NCBI GenBank assembly: GCA_022822855.1
Contig: JAJDYG010000021.1
Location: 47,133 to 111,132, forward strand
DNA length: 64,000 bases
DNA from: Dehalococcoidia bacterium
Lineage (GTDB): Bacteria; Chloroflexota; Dehalococcoidia; Bin125
Reading direction: 5' to 3'
Position 1 is the first letter of the stretch; each line of letters begins with the position of its first letter. Positions 16,468-24,954 of the stretch are shown one piece after another. The notes beneath the pieces are model-generated. The model worked only from the letters and a program-made list of their open reading frames with translations, did no database searches and was not told where the DNA came from. The position numbers and the translations under genes are program-made.

Positions 16468-16932
16468 ATGCGAGTTGTACTGCAGCGCGTGACGCGCGCG
16501 TCGGTATCGGTGGACGACGCGGTCGTTGGCGCGATTGATCATGGGCTGCTGATCCTGGTTGGCGTGGCCGAAGGCGACGGCGAAGCGCAGGCCGACGCGC
16601 TGGCGCGCAAGGTGGCGGGATTGCGCATTTTCGCGGATAGCAGCGGGCGGTTCAACGAGAGTCTGGTCGATGTGAGCGGAGCGGCGCTGGTCGTCAGCCA
16701 GTTCACGCTGCACGCCGATGTGCGCAAGGGGCGTCGTCCGAGCTTTACGGAGGCTGCTCGTCCTGAGGTTGCAGAGCCGCTCTGCGACTATTTCGCAGAG
16801 TCGTTGCGAGGGCAGGGAGTCTCGGTTGAGAGCGGCGTGTTCGGGGCGATGATGTCGGTGGAGCTGGTCAATGATGGACCGTTCACGGTGGTGATTGATT
16901 CTGCAGACCTGGAACGGCCTCGGCGGGGTTGA
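16468..16932 (+). CDS. dtd: D-aminoacyl-tRNA deacylase
   Basis: Removes D-amino acids wrongly attached to tRNA. The 154-residue protein has the DTD hallmarks [16 protein letters not shown], the active-site [21 protein letters not shown] and the C-terminal [11 protein letters not shown], the counterpart of the NxGPVT motif with alanine/aspartate changes of the usual kind. Length is typical. It converges on nadC, with a GC-rich hairpin between. Confidence 0.94.
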   Translation: MRVVLQRVTRASVSVDDAVVGAIDHGLLILVGVAEGDGEAQADALARKVAGLRIFADSSGRFNESLVDVSGAALVVSQFTLHADVRKGRRPSFTEAARPEVAEPLCDYFAESLRGQGVSVESGVFGAMMSVELVNDGPFTVVIDSADLERPRRG

Positions 16933-16957
16933 TGCTCAGCTCATTGGTGTGGGGGCG

Positions 16958-16988
16958 AGATTCCCGCGGCAGGCGCGGGAATGACGGA
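16958..16988 (+). terminator. Hairpin between convergent dtd and nadC
   Basis: Inverted repeat ATTCCCGCG / CGCGGGAAT with loop GCAGG (16960-16982), followed by GACGGAATGG. It resembles the common GATTCCCGC..GCGGGAATGAC dispersed repeats and is placed to stop transcription of both genes. Confidence 0.55.
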
Positions 16989-17001
16989 ATGGTGAGGCGG
17001 A

Positions 17002-17874
17002 TCAGTCGGGGAGGTCGAGGGCGATGTCCAGGGCGATGTCGAGCGAGGGGGCTGAATGGGTGAGCGCGCCGAGCGAGATGTAGTTCACGCCGGCGCGGGC
17101 GATCGCCGGAATCTGATCGATGGTGATGCCGCCGCTGGCCTCAGTCTTTGCGTTGTAGACGCGGGCGACCTCGACCGCCGGGGGAAGGTCGTCGATGGCG
17201 AAGTTGTCCAGGAGCAGTGCGGCGGCTCCGGCGTCGAGTGCTTCCCTGGCCTCCTCGAGGTTGGTGACTTCGACCTCGACCCCGGTCGCCGGGCCGACGT
17301 TGGCGATCACGGCCGCGACTGCGTCTGCCAGGGTTCCGCCGGCCTGGCGGACGGCGGCGATGTGATTGTCCTTGATCAGCACGCCCGACGCGAGCGAGTC
17401 GCGATGGTTGAGTCCTCCGCCGCAACGGACCGCGTAGCGCTCCGCCGGTCGCAGTCCAGGCGTGGTCTTGCGAGTATCGAGGATCTTGGTCCGCGAACCT
17501 GCTGCGGCGACGGCCTGAGCGGTCAGCGTGGCCGTTCCGCTCAGGCGTTGGAGCCAGTTGAGCGCGGTGCGCTCCGCTCGGAGCAACGGGTCGAGCTGTC
17601 CGCCGACCACCGCGATCTGCTGTCCGGCAGAGACCTCGTCGCCGTCGCTGACCTCGGGCAGGAAGCGAACGTCAGGATCGAGCGCGGCGAAGGCGGCGAG
17701 GGCGAAGTCAAGGCCGCAGACGACGCCATCGGCGCGCGCGGTGAGGTGCGCGTTGCCCTGGCGCCAGTCGATCCACTTGCTCAGCGAACCGGTGGTGACG
17801 TCGAGGTCGGCGCGATCCTCGGCGAGCGCAGCGTCGACGAGCCGCTGGACGATAGCGAGGTCGAGAGCGGTCAT
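17002..17874 (-). CDS. nadC: Nicotinate-nucleotide pyrophosphorylase (carboxylating)
   Basis: Makes nicotinate mononucleotide from quinolinate and PRPP, the third step of de novo NAD synthesis. The 290-residue sequence has the N-terminal AEDRADLDVTT, ERTALNWLQRLSGTATLT, ILDTRKTTPGLRPAERYAVRCGGGLNHR and LIKDNH with the substrate-binding Arg/Lys/His residues, and ends ISLGALTHSAPSLDIALD. Its ATG overlaps the nadB stop by four bases. Confidence 0.96.
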   Translation of the reverse strand: MTALDLAIVQRLVDAALAEDRADLDVTTGSLSKWIDWRQGNAHLTARADGVVCGLDFALAAFAALDPDVRFLPEVSDGDEVSAGQQIAVVGGQLDPLLRAERTALNWLQRLSGTATLTAQAVAAAGSRTKILDTRKTTPGLRPAERYAVRCGGGLNHRDSLASGVLIKDNHIAAVRQAGGTLADAVAAVIANVGPATGVEVEVTNLEEAREALDAGAAALLLDNFAIDDLPPAVEVARVYNAKTEASGGITIDQIPAIARAGVNYISLGALTHSAPSLDIALDIALDLPD

Positions 17875-19367
17875 TCGCGAGCCAGTTGCCAGAGACTGTG
17901 GCGCTGCCAGTCAGGGTTCGCGTCGGGGTAGTCGAGGCGCAGATGCGCGCCGCGGGTTTCGGTTCGCTGCAGCGCTGCCTGAGCGATCAAGCGGGAGGTC
18001 AGGGTGGCGAGAGGCAGCGTCGGATCCGTTGGAGCTTCGCCCCGCTCCGACCAATCGGTGAGCCGGTCGACCGCCGCGTTGAGATGTTCACGCGTTCGGG
18101 TAATGCCGACGAGTTCATTCATCGTCTGTCGCAGTCGAGGCCAGGACGGCGCACCAGCCTGCGCGTGAGTGTGCAGCCGTTGGACGTGGTCGGAGGGCGG
18201 TCGGGCAGGTTCTGGGCCCCGTCCGATGGCGCCGACCGCGCGCGTCGAGAATACGGCCGCTTCCAGCAGCGAGTTGGACGCCACCCGGTTCGCTCCGTGC
18301 GCCCCGGTCGAGGCGCATTCACCGGTGGCGTACAGGCCCTGGACGGTCGTGCGGCCGTTGATGTCCGTGTAGACCCCGCCCATGTGATAGTGCGCTGCGG
18401 GCGCGACTGGAATGGGGCCGGCCGTGATGTCGTGGCCGCGTTCGAGCGTCCCTCGGTAGACGCCGGGGAAGCGGTGGCGGAGGTAGTCCGAGTCGAGATG
18501 CGAGATGTCAAGCGAGACGTGGTCAACGCCGTCGCGGCGCATGGCTTCGGTGATTGCCTGGGCGACGATTGATCGGGGCGCCAGCTCCGCGTCGGGGTGG
18601 ACGCTGGCCATGAATCGGTCGCCGCGAGCGTCAAGCAGCACCGCGCCGTCTCCGCGCAGCGCCTCGGAGATCAGGAATGCACTGCCGTCGGCGATCAGCG
18701 CCGTCGGGTGGAACTGCACGAACTCCAGATCTCGAACCACCGCGCCGGCGCGGAAGGCCAGGGCGATGCCATCTCCGGTGGCGTTTGAGGGATTGGTGGT
18801 CGTCTGGTAGAGCGCTCCTGCTCCGCCGGTGGCGAGGATCACAGCGTCGGCGAGGAGCGTTTCGCGTGCGTCGGTCGTTGCGCCGACGCAGCGGCCGGCC
18901 TCAAGGGCGAGATCGGTCACCGCGACTCCGGTGCGAACGTCGACCTTGGCTTCCGCCAGGCGGTCGACGAGCGCCGACTGGATGTGCAGACCAGTCTGGT
19001 CGCCGCCGGCGTGCAGTACGCGCGGAGTCGAGTGCGCGCCTTCGGTGGCGAGCGACAGTTCGCCGTTTCGTTGACGGTCGAAGTTGACGCCGAGCTGGAG
19101 CATTCGTTGAATCGCGGCCGGGCCATCGGCGGTCAGCGCGCGGACGGCCTCAGGATCACAGAGTCCCGCTCCGGCGCGGATCGTGTCCTCGGCGTGGATT
19201 GCGGGAGCGTCGAGCGCCGTGACCGCGGCAGCGATGCCGCCCTGCGCTCGCTGGGTGTTGGTCTCCCCGAGTGAGGACTTGCAGAGCAGGGTGACGTCTG
19301 CGAACTCGGACGCCAACAGCGCGGCGTTGATGCCGGCCAGTCCGCTGCCGATGACCAGGACTCGCAT
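17871..19367 (-). CDS. nadB: L-aspartate oxidase
   Basis: FAD enzyme that oxidises L-aspartate to iminoaspartate for NAD synthesis. The ATG at 19367 puts the dinucleotide motif VIGSGLAGINAAL at the N-terminus; a longer upstream reading would overlap nadA. Other family segments are KSSLGETNTQRAQGGIAAAV, ILATGGAGALYQTTTNP, FVQFHPTAL, HYHMGGVYTD and GLYATGECASTGAHGANRVASNSLLEAAVF. It has 498 residues. It lies eight bases after nadA and overlaps nadC, so nadABC is one transcript. Confidence 0.95.
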   Translation of the reverse strand: MRVLVIGSGLAGINAALLASEFADVTLLCKSSLGETNTQRAQGGIAAAVTALDAPAIHAEDTIRAGAGLCDPEAVRALTADGPAAIQRMLQLGVNFDRQRNGELSLATEGAHSTPRVLHAGGDQTGLHIQSALVDRLAEAKVDVRTGVAVTDLALEAGRCVGATTDARETLLADAVILATGGAGALYQTTTNPSNATGDGIALAFRAGAVVRDLEFVQFHPTALIADGSAFLISEALRGDGAVLLDARGDRFMASVHPDAELAPRSIVAQAITEAMRRDGVDHVSLDISHLDSDYLRHRFPGVYRGTLERGHDITAGPIPVAPAAHYHMGGVYTDINGRTTVQGLYATGECASTGAHGANRVASNSLLEAAVFSTRAVGAIGRGPEPARPPSDHVQRLHTHAQAGAPSWPRLRQTMNELVGITRTREHLNAAVDRLTDWSERGEAPTDPTLPLATLTSRLIAQAALQRTETRGAHLRLDYPDANPDWQRHSLWQLARE

Positions 19368-19375
19368 CGGCGGAG

Positions 19376-20593
19376 CTAGGTGATCGCCAGCATGCGGTCG
19401 AGCGCGACGCGAGCCCACTTGCGGGTGTCGTCGTCGACCGTGATCGGATTGACCACGCGGCCTTCAACCAGGGACTCGGTCACCCAGGCCAGGTAGGCCG
19501 GGTGGATGCGGTACATGGTGGCGCAGGGGCAGATCACGGGGTCGAGGCAGAAGGCGGTCTTGCCCTGCGCGGCCACCTCTTCGTTGAGCCGGTGGACGAG
19601 GTTGATCTCGGTGCCGACCGCGTAGACGCCGGGCGGTCCGTTGCGAACGTAGTTGATGATGAACTCGGTCGAGCCGTCGGCGTCGGCGGCGTCGACGACG
19701 GGCTCTGGACACTCGGGATGCACGACGACGCGCACGCCGGGGTGCTCTTGCCGAGCGCGCTCGATCTGGTCGACGCGGAAGCGGACGTGAACCGAACAGT
19801 GGCCTTGCCAGAGGAGGATCTTGCTCTGTTCGATGCGCTCCTCGGTCAGGCCGCCGTTGACCTTGCGCGGGCTCCAGACGGCGGTCTGGGACCTTGGGTC
19901 GATGCCGAGGCGTTTGCCGGTGTTGCGTCCGAGGTGTTGGTCAGGAAAAAAGAGAACCTGGTCTCCGTGCTCGAAGGCCCACTCCAGCACGGCGGTCGCG
20001 TTGGATGAGGTGCAGACGGCTCCGCCGTTCTTGCCGACGAAGGCCTTCAGCGATGCGGCGGAGTTCATGTAGGTGATCGGAATGACGCGATCGGTGTCGA
20101 CGACCTCGCCGAGGTCGCCCCAGGCGTCATAGACATCCTCGGGCTGGGCCATATCGGCCATTGAGCAGCCGGCCGCCAGGTTGGGCAAGATCACGCTCTG
20201 TTGGGGGGTGGTCAGGATGTCAGCGCTCTCGGCCATGAAGTGGACGCCGCAGAAGACGATATAGTCGGCCTCGGAGTTCTCGGCCGCCTGCTGCGCCAGC
20301 TTGAACGAATCGCCGCGGAAGTCGGCGAACTCGATGATGTCATCGCGCTGGTAGTGGTGTCCGAGGATCAGGAGCCGGTCGCCGAGTTCCGCCCGAGCTG
20401 AGCGAATCCGCTCGCGTAGCTCAACGCCGGAGAGTCGCAGGTAGGAATCGGGAATCTCCGGTTGCCAGTCAGGAAGGTGCGGTTCCGACGCCAGCGGGAT
20501 CGTGGCGATGTCGGTCTCACAGGCCTCATCGGGCAGATTGGGCGGCAGTGTCTCGGGAACGAAATCGGTTTCGACGACGACGGCTTCGGACAT
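19376..20593 (-). CDS. nadA: Quinolinate synthase
   Basis: Condenses iminoaspartate with dihydroxyacetone phosphate to quinolinate, using a [4Fe-4S] cluster. Cysteine motifs are visible at FCGVHFMAESADIL, VHPECPEPVVDAAD and DPVICPCATMYRIHP, and LGHHYQRDDI is the N-terminal substrate region. The start at 20593 (MSEAVVVETD) gives 405 residues, with an N-terminal extension of about 50 residues before the core that is common in long NadA forms. It is the first gene of nadABC; a perfect 7-5-7 palindrome lies 20 bases upstream of its start codon. Confidence 0.95.
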   Translation of the reverse strand: MSEAVVVETDFVPETLPPNLPDEACETDIATIPLASEPHLPDWQPEIPDSYLRLSGVELRERIRSARAELGDRLLILGHHYQRDDIIEFADFRGDSFKLAQQAAENSEADYIVFCGVHFMAESADILTTPQQSVILPNLAAGCSMADMAQPEDVYDAWGDLGEVVDTDRVIPITYMNSAASLKAFVGKNGGAVCTSSNATAVLEWAFEHGDQVLFFPDQHLGRNTGKRLGIDPRSQTAVWSPRKVNGGLTEERIEQSKILLWQGHCSVHVRFRVDQIERARQEHPGVRVVVHPECPEPVVDAADADGSTEFIINYVRNGPPGVYAVGTEINLVHRLNEEVAAQGKTAFCLDPVICPCATMYRIHPAYLAWVTESLVEGRVVNPITVDDDTRKWARVALDRMLAIT

Positions 20594-20612
20594 GACCCTC
20601 AAACCCATCACT

Positions 20613-20631
20613 TAGTGTCACTGCGACACTA
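20613..20631. promoter_or_regulatory. Palindromic operator, probable NrtR site
   Basis: TAGTGTC (20613-20619), spacer ACTGC, GACACTA (20625-20631): exact 7-bp arms. It sits in the divergent gap between nadA and the MNT-HEPN gene, just upstream of nadA. The NrtR regulator is encoded 900 bases away, and members of that family bind palindromes of about 21 bp in front of NAD genes. Confidence 0.65.
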
Positions 20632-20687
20632 TCAATCGAAAATATTGTTGCAAATCTGAGGTGGTCTTGTCAATAGGTGGTCGGCCT

Positions 20688-21473
20688 ATGGCGAGTAGTC
20701 AACATCGCTACGATCAACTCATGGTGCAGCAGGTCCGATCACCAAGTGACACAGACAACGCCATCAGGCAGATGGTCGAGATCATTGTGGATGGTTGGAA
20801 TCCGGTGCAGGTCATTCTGTTCGGTTCGCAAGCCCGAGGCGACTTCCACGAGCACAGCGACGTCGATCTGTTGGTTGTGCTGGATGAGGTGGAGGACTAC
20901 GCGCGTCAGCGATCGGACATCGAACAGGCGCTGCAATGTACGGGCACTCGGCGTGATGTCAAGCTCGCCACTCCGGCCGACGTTGTGCGGATGGCAACCG
21001 TGGCGGGCACGATCGAGCGGGCGGCGATGATCGAGGGCAAGACGCTCCACGTGAGAGGCAGAGGAGATCCGGTGATCGAAACGGTGTTGCGGGGGCTTGA
21101 GGTGGCTCGACGGGACTTGCGCGGGGCACACAATCAGTTGGCTGCCGCCATGACGGAGCCGGCGTTGGCGTGTTTTCATGCGCAACAGGCCGCGGAGAAG
21201 TCGCTCAAGGCGGCGCTGGTGTTTGAGCGAATCGATCCTCCGAGAAGCCACGACTTGAACGAGCTTCACGACCTGTTGCCCGACGGCTGGGAGATTCCGG
21301 CGACGCCTGATGAACTCAAGCGAATCACAAAATGGGCGGCAGAGGCGCGCTACGAGATTGAGTTCGAGGACTTTACTGAACCGACGGCGACGTGGGGTAT
21401 CTCGATGGCCCAGGCGATGTATGCCGCAGTGGTCTCTGAGTTGAGCCGCAGAGGTGTGACCGTCGAGCAGTAG
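20688..21473 (+). CDS. Fused MNT nucleotidyltransferase - HEPN domain protein
   Basis: A 261-residue protein joining the two halves of a MNT-HEPN toxin-antitoxin pair in one chain. The N-terminal minimal nucleotidyltransferase has ILFGSQARGDFHEHSDVDLLVVLD (GSxxRG...SDxDL, metal-binding aspartates). The C-terminal HEPN domain is ARRDLRGAHNQLAAAMTEPALACFHAQQAAEKSLKAALV. In two-gene systems the MNT protein adenylylates and silences the HEPN RNase; here both would be tethered. The ATG at 20688 is chosen, but a GTG at 20661 and an ATG at 20721 are possible. It is transcribed divergently from nadA and shares the palindrome region. Confidence 0.75.
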   Translation: MASSQHRYDQLMVQQVRSPSDTDNAIRQMVEIIVDGWNPVQVILFGSQARGDFHEHSDVDLLVVLDEVEDYARQRSDIEQALQCTGTRRDVKLATPADVVRMATVAGTIERAAMIEGKTLHVRGRGDPVIETVLRGLEVARRDLRGAHNQLAAAMTEPALACFHAQQAAEKSLKAALVFERIDPPRSHDLNELHDLLPDGWEIPATPDELKRITKWAAEARYEIEFEDFTEPTATWGISMAQAMYAAVVSELSRRGVTVEQ

Positions 21474-21506
21474 CAGCGGTCCGTAGCCGCTTGCCGCGCT
21501 GGTCGA

Positions 21507-22181
21507 TTATGAGCGGTTGCTGAACCGATACAGCCGGGCGGGTCGATGCCGGCCCTCTTTGCGTTGTTCTGATGTGGCCGTGATGAAATCGGTGGCGAGG
21601 AGGCGTCGGCGGAAGTTCCGCTTGTCCAGTGGCCGGCCAAGGATGGCCTCGTAGACCTCCTGAAGCTCACGCATGGTGAAGGTGGTCGGCAGGAGCGAGT
21701 AGGCGGCGTCGGTGTACTGGAGCTTGTTGATCAATCGGGTGCGGGCAACGTCGATCACCTGCTCATTGTCGAACGCCAGCGGCGGGAGTTGGTCGAGGCT
21801 CCACCACTTGGGACGCCAGGCAGTGCGTTGCGCGAGACGGACCGCTGCGCTCTCGACAAGCGCGAACCAGGCCACTCCGACGCTGCCCTCCGTGGGAGAC
21901 GGATCGAGATCGCCGAACGTGTAGAGCTGCTCGAGGAAGACATCGGTGACCCCGGTTTCCTCGGCCAGCTTGCGGACGGCGGCCTGTTCCATGGTCTCTC
22001 CGTGGAGAATCGCGCCGCCGGGAATCGCCCACTGACCCTCGGCGGGCGGCGCCGAGCGCTCGATCAGCAGCACCTGAAGGGCACCCTCCACGACCGTGAA
22101 GATCACGACGAGGACGGCGACCGATGGGCGCCGCGTCTCGCTTGACTCGCTCTTGCGCACGGGAATCGTCTCGGTCGTCAT
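21507..22181 (-). CDS. nrtR: NrtR-type Nudix-related transcriptional regulator of NAD metabolism
   Basis: A 224-residue protein with an N-terminal Nudix domain and a C-terminal winged-helix domain, the NrtR architecture. The Nudix box reads GAILHGETMEQAAVRKLAEETGV: the usual REUxEE has become RKLAEE, so hydrolysis is probably lost, as in several NrtR regulators that only sense ADP-ribose. The C-terminal part (LPTTFTMRELQEVYEAILGRPLDKRNFRRRLL...RPARLYRF) is the characteristic DNA-binding half. Start at ATG 22181. It is four bases from the miaB stop and may be cotranscribed with it. Its likely target is the palindrome in front of nadA. Confidence 0.85.
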   Translation of the reverse strand: MTTETIPVRKSESSETRRPSVAVLVVIFTVVEGALQVLLIERSAPPAEGQWAIPGGAILHGETMEQAAVRKLAEETGVTDVFLEQLYTFGDLDPSPTEGSVGVAWFALVESAAVRLAQRTAWRPKWWSLDQLPPLAFDNEQVIDVARTRLINKLQYTDAAYSLLPTTFTMRELQEVYEAILGRPLDKRNFRRRLLATDFITATSEQRKEGRHRPARLYRFSNRS

Positions 22182-22185
22182 CGAT

Positions 22186-23565
22186 CTACGCCGGTCGGCC
22201 CTGCAGGCTCCCAACGGCCGGCTGCCCCTGTAAGCTCCAGGCGCCGACTCTTGTGATTGACACCGTCAGCATGTCGCCTGCCTGGTGGTGGCCGACCGGA
22301 GCGTCGAAGTGGACCAGCTTCATCGTTCGTGTGCGTCCCGTGTGACGTTCCATTCCCTCAGTCTCTGAGGGCTTGGTCGACTCCAGCAAAACCTCGATGT
22401 CTGTGAGCAGGTAGCGATTGTTGATCTGGAAGGAAATATCTCGCTGCAACTCTTCGACTCGGTGAAGGCGCTCCATCTTGACTTCGTGCGGGACATCGTC
22501 CGGTTGGTTCTTCTGCGCGAAGGTGCCGGTCCGCGGACTGTAAGCGGCGACGTGGACCTTGTCGAAGCGCAGCTCGTCGAGCAGGTCGTAGGTGTCCTGG
22601 AAGTCCGATTCCGACTCTCCCGGGAATCCGACGATCACATCGGTGGAGATGCTGACATCGGGCCAGAGCGAACGGACCTTCGCCACCCGGTCGCAGAACT
22701 GAGCGACGCTGTAGCCGCGGCGCATGTTGGTGAGCACATCGTCGGAGCCCGCTTGGACGGGAAGCGAGAAGGCTTCGCAGACCTTCGGCAGCTCGGCCAT
22801 GCCTTCGAGGATGCGGTCGGTCATGTCGGGCGGATAGCTGGTGAGCTGGCGGATGCGCTGGAGGTTGGGCAGGTCGTGGATCTCGCGCATCAGGTCGGAG
22901 AGGTCGGCGTGGTCGGTGGCAGGATCGACGGGAGGTTGGTCCTTGCCGTAGGCCTCGACGGTCTGGCCGAGCAGGGTTACCTCGCGGACGCCGCGCTGCG
23001 TGTGCGCCTCGATCTCGCGGGCGATCTCGTCGATAGGCCGCGAGCGTTCGCGGCCGCGTCGCAGCGGGACGATGCAATAGGTGCAGAACTTGTCGCAGCC
23101 CTCGATCACCGGGACGAATGCCGTGGGTCGGGTTTCATCCGGGAACACGTCGGTCCATTGGGCAGGCCAGAATTCGCCGCCGTCGTCCTCAGGCTCGGGG
23201 ATGCCGGGCAAGTCGAGCAGGTTGACGACCTGGTCGAATCGCTGGGGCTGGGCCCAGGTGTCGACGAATGAGAAGCGCTTGGTGATTGGATCGTCGCCGC
23301 GGGCAGTGTGAGGTCCGACCATGCAGCCCATGACCGCGATCCTCAGATCGGGGTTGGCGCGCTTGAGATGCTTGAGCGAGCCGAGCTTGGCCTGCGCCTT
23401 GTCCTCGGCATGCTGGCGCACGGCGCAGGTGTTGAGCACGATCAGGTCCGCGTCGCGCGGCTGATCGGTCGGATCCATGCCCAGACGCCGCAGGCCAGCC
23501 GCGAGTTTGGCCGAGTCGGCGGTGTTGACCTGGCAACCGACGGTCCAGATGTGGTACTGCGGCAT
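22186..23565 (-). CDS. miaB: tRNA-2-methylthio-N6-dimethylallyladenosine synthase (MiaB)
   Basis: Radical-SAM methylthiotransferase that modifies A37 of tRNAs reading UNN codons. The 459-residue protein has the N-terminal UPF0004 domain (TVGCQVNTADSAKLAAGL, LNTCAVRQHAEDKA, GCMV) with three cysteines, the radical-SAM CDKFCTYCIVPLRRGRERSR near residue 158, LSLPVQAGSDDVL-type core and a C-terminal TRAM domain (EGMERHTGRTRTMKLVHF). The tRNA-Ser gene lies directly upstream. Confidence 0.94.
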   Translation of the reverse strand: MPQYHIWTVGCQVNTADSAKLAAGLRRLGMDPTDQPRDADLIVLNTCAVRQHAEDKAQAKLGSLKHLKRANPDLRIAVMGCMVGPHTARGDDPITKRFSFVDTWAQPQRFDQVVNLLDLPGIPEPEDDGGEFWPAQWTDVFPDETRPTAFVPVIEGCDKFCTYCIVPLRRGRERSRPIDEIAREIEAHTQRGVREVTLLGQTVEAYGKDQPPVDPATDHADLSDLMREIHDLPNLQRIRQLTSYPPDMTDRILEGMAELPKVCEAFSLPVQAGSDDVLTNMRRGYSVAQFCDRVAKVRSLWPDVSISTDVIVGFPGESESDFQDTYDLLDELRFDKVHVAAYSPRTGTFAQKNQPDDVPHEVKMERLHRVEELQRDISFQINNRYLLTDIEVLLESTKPSETEGMERHTGRTRTMKLVHFDAPVGHHQAGDMLTVSITRVGAWSLQGQPAVGSLQGRPA

Positions 23566-23585
23566 GGCTCAATCGCTCATCTTCA

Positions 23586-23675
23586 TGGCGGAGGGTGAGG
23601 GATTCGAACCCTCGACGGAGTCTCCCCCGAACCCGCTTAGCAGGCGGGCGCACTAGGCCACTATGCGAACCCTCC
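23586..23675 (-). tRNA. tRNA-Ser (GCT)
   Basis: A 90-base minus-strand tRNA with long variable arm. The acceptor stem GGAGGGT/ACCCTCC is complete, the anticodon loop CTGCTAA holds GCT, the T-loop is TTCGAAT and CCA is encoded. Confidence 0.95.
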
Positions 23676-23754
23676 GTGTATGAGATTAGCAGCGGACGGG
23701 CCATATGCTGCGCTGAGATTGCACAGCGCGCTCGGCGGGATCGGTGGGGTGACG

Positions 23755-24726
23755 ATGCGACAACGACTGCAGCATCTCGTAGACAGCGTCCTGCTCAAGC
23801 TGGTACCTCCAAGCCCTGAACGCATCCAGGCCTTGGCGTCGAACCACTGGATGCCGTTCGTCGGAGCGCTCGTCGCAATCGCCTTGGCCCTGGCCATCGC
23901 GGTACCGCTCGCGCTGACGACGAAGAGCGATCAGAACGATCCGTTTGTCCTGCGTTCCGCCGATGGCGCGCGGTTTGTCGCTGAGGTCAACGGCGACGGC
24001 GACACCTGGGTCCTGCTTGGCCACATGTTCCCCACGAAGCGAACCAAGCCCACGCACCGTGGGATCTGGGACAAGTTCGCGGAGCGGCTGGTCGCCGAGG
24101 GCTACCGCGTATTGCGTTGGGATTTCCGCTGCCACGGCGACACGCCCTGCGTCTACAGCAATCGGCCGATCGAGGATGTGCCGGAGATCTACCTGGAGTG
24201 GGAAGCGGCGATCGACTACGCGGTCGAAGAAGGGGCGGACGAGATATACGGGATTGGCGTCAGCATGGGCGGTACCAGTCTGATGCAGGTGGCGGCCTAT
24301 CGCGACGAGTTCACCGCCGTTAGCGCGATCTCCAGCCCCAACATCTTCCCGAACAAGCCGCAGAAGGACTCGGATCGCTCCCGCGAGGACGGGTTCGACA
24401 AGATCGATGGCCTGAGCACTGTCGCCGAGATCGAGGTGCCGAAGCTGTACATCGCCGGTGCCCGGAATCAATGCTCCTACTGGCAGTCCAACAGGTACTT
24501 CAAGGCGGCCGGCGAGCCGGTCCGTTTCGTGATCTACGAGACCGATCTGCACGGCACCGAGATTCTCGACGACGACGAGATCGGTCCGGACGCTGTCGGC
24601 GAGGTACTGGATTTCCTCGAGGATCCGGGCGGAGTTCTGGGCAAAGAGAAGCGCAATCTCGCCCCCGATGCGGATCCGCACACCGAATGCTGGCCTCCGG
24701 AGGATGATGAGGACCAGGACGGCTAG
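23755..24726 (+). CDS. Membrane-anchored alpha/beta hydrolase
   Basis: A 323-residue protein with one N-terminal membrane helix (PFVGALVAIALALAIAVPLAL, about residues 33-53) followed by an alpha/beta-hydrolase domain. Visible motifs are GHMFPTKRTKP (oxyanion region), RWDFRCHGD, the nucleophile elbow GVSMGG and a histidine in ETDLHGTEI. The C-terminus is acidic (EDDEDQDG). The start ATG at 23755 follows GGTGGGG; longer upstream readings would run into the tRNA-Ser gene. It converges on a small membrane-protein gene. The substrate is unknown. Confidence 0.75.
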   Translation: MRQRLQHLVDSVLLKLVPPSPERIQALASNHWMPFVGALVAIALALAIAVPLALTTKSDQNDPFVLRSADGARFVAEVNGDGDTWVLLGHMFPTKRTKPTHRGIWDKFAERLVAEGYRVLRWDFRCHGDTPCVYSNRPIEDVPEIYLEWEAAIDYAVEEGADEIYGIGVSMGGTSLMQVAAYRDEFTAVSAISSPNIFPNKPQKDSDRSREDGFDKIDGLSTVAEIEVPKLYIAGARNQCSYWQSNRYFKAAGEPVRFVIYETDLHGTEILDDDEIGPDAVGEVLDFLEDPGGVLGKEKRNLAPDADPHTECWPPEDDEDQDG

Positions 24727-24741
24727 GGGGACAGCTCGGTA

Positions 24742-24945
24742 TCAGGATTTGGCGCGGCGCTTGAGAATCCGCTGTGTGATCGGGACCAAAACGATCACGG
24801 CGACCGCTCCGACAACGATTCCGACCACGACGTCAACCGCGACGCTGAGAATCACCATGAGCGCGATGCCGACGAGCGGCGCGATCAGCCCCGTGAGGGT
24901 CGCGATCCGGCCCTGCTGCTGGGGGCTCAGCGGGTCGTCGCTCAT
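24742..24945 (-). CDS. Small membrane protein
   Basis: A 67-residue protein with a hydrophilic N-terminus (MSDDPLSPQQQGR), then two adjoining hydrophobic segments from about residue 17 to 57 and a basic end (QRILKRRAKS), as expected for a two-helix inner-membrane hairpin. It lies nine bases after the sucD stop on the same strand, so it is probably the last gene of the sucCD transcript. No family recognised. Confidence 0.6.
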   Translation of the reverse strand: MSDDPLSPQQQGRIATLTGLIAPLVGIALMVILSVAVDVVVGIVVGAVAVIVLVPITQRILKRRAKS

Positions 24946-24954
24946 GCTGGCGGC

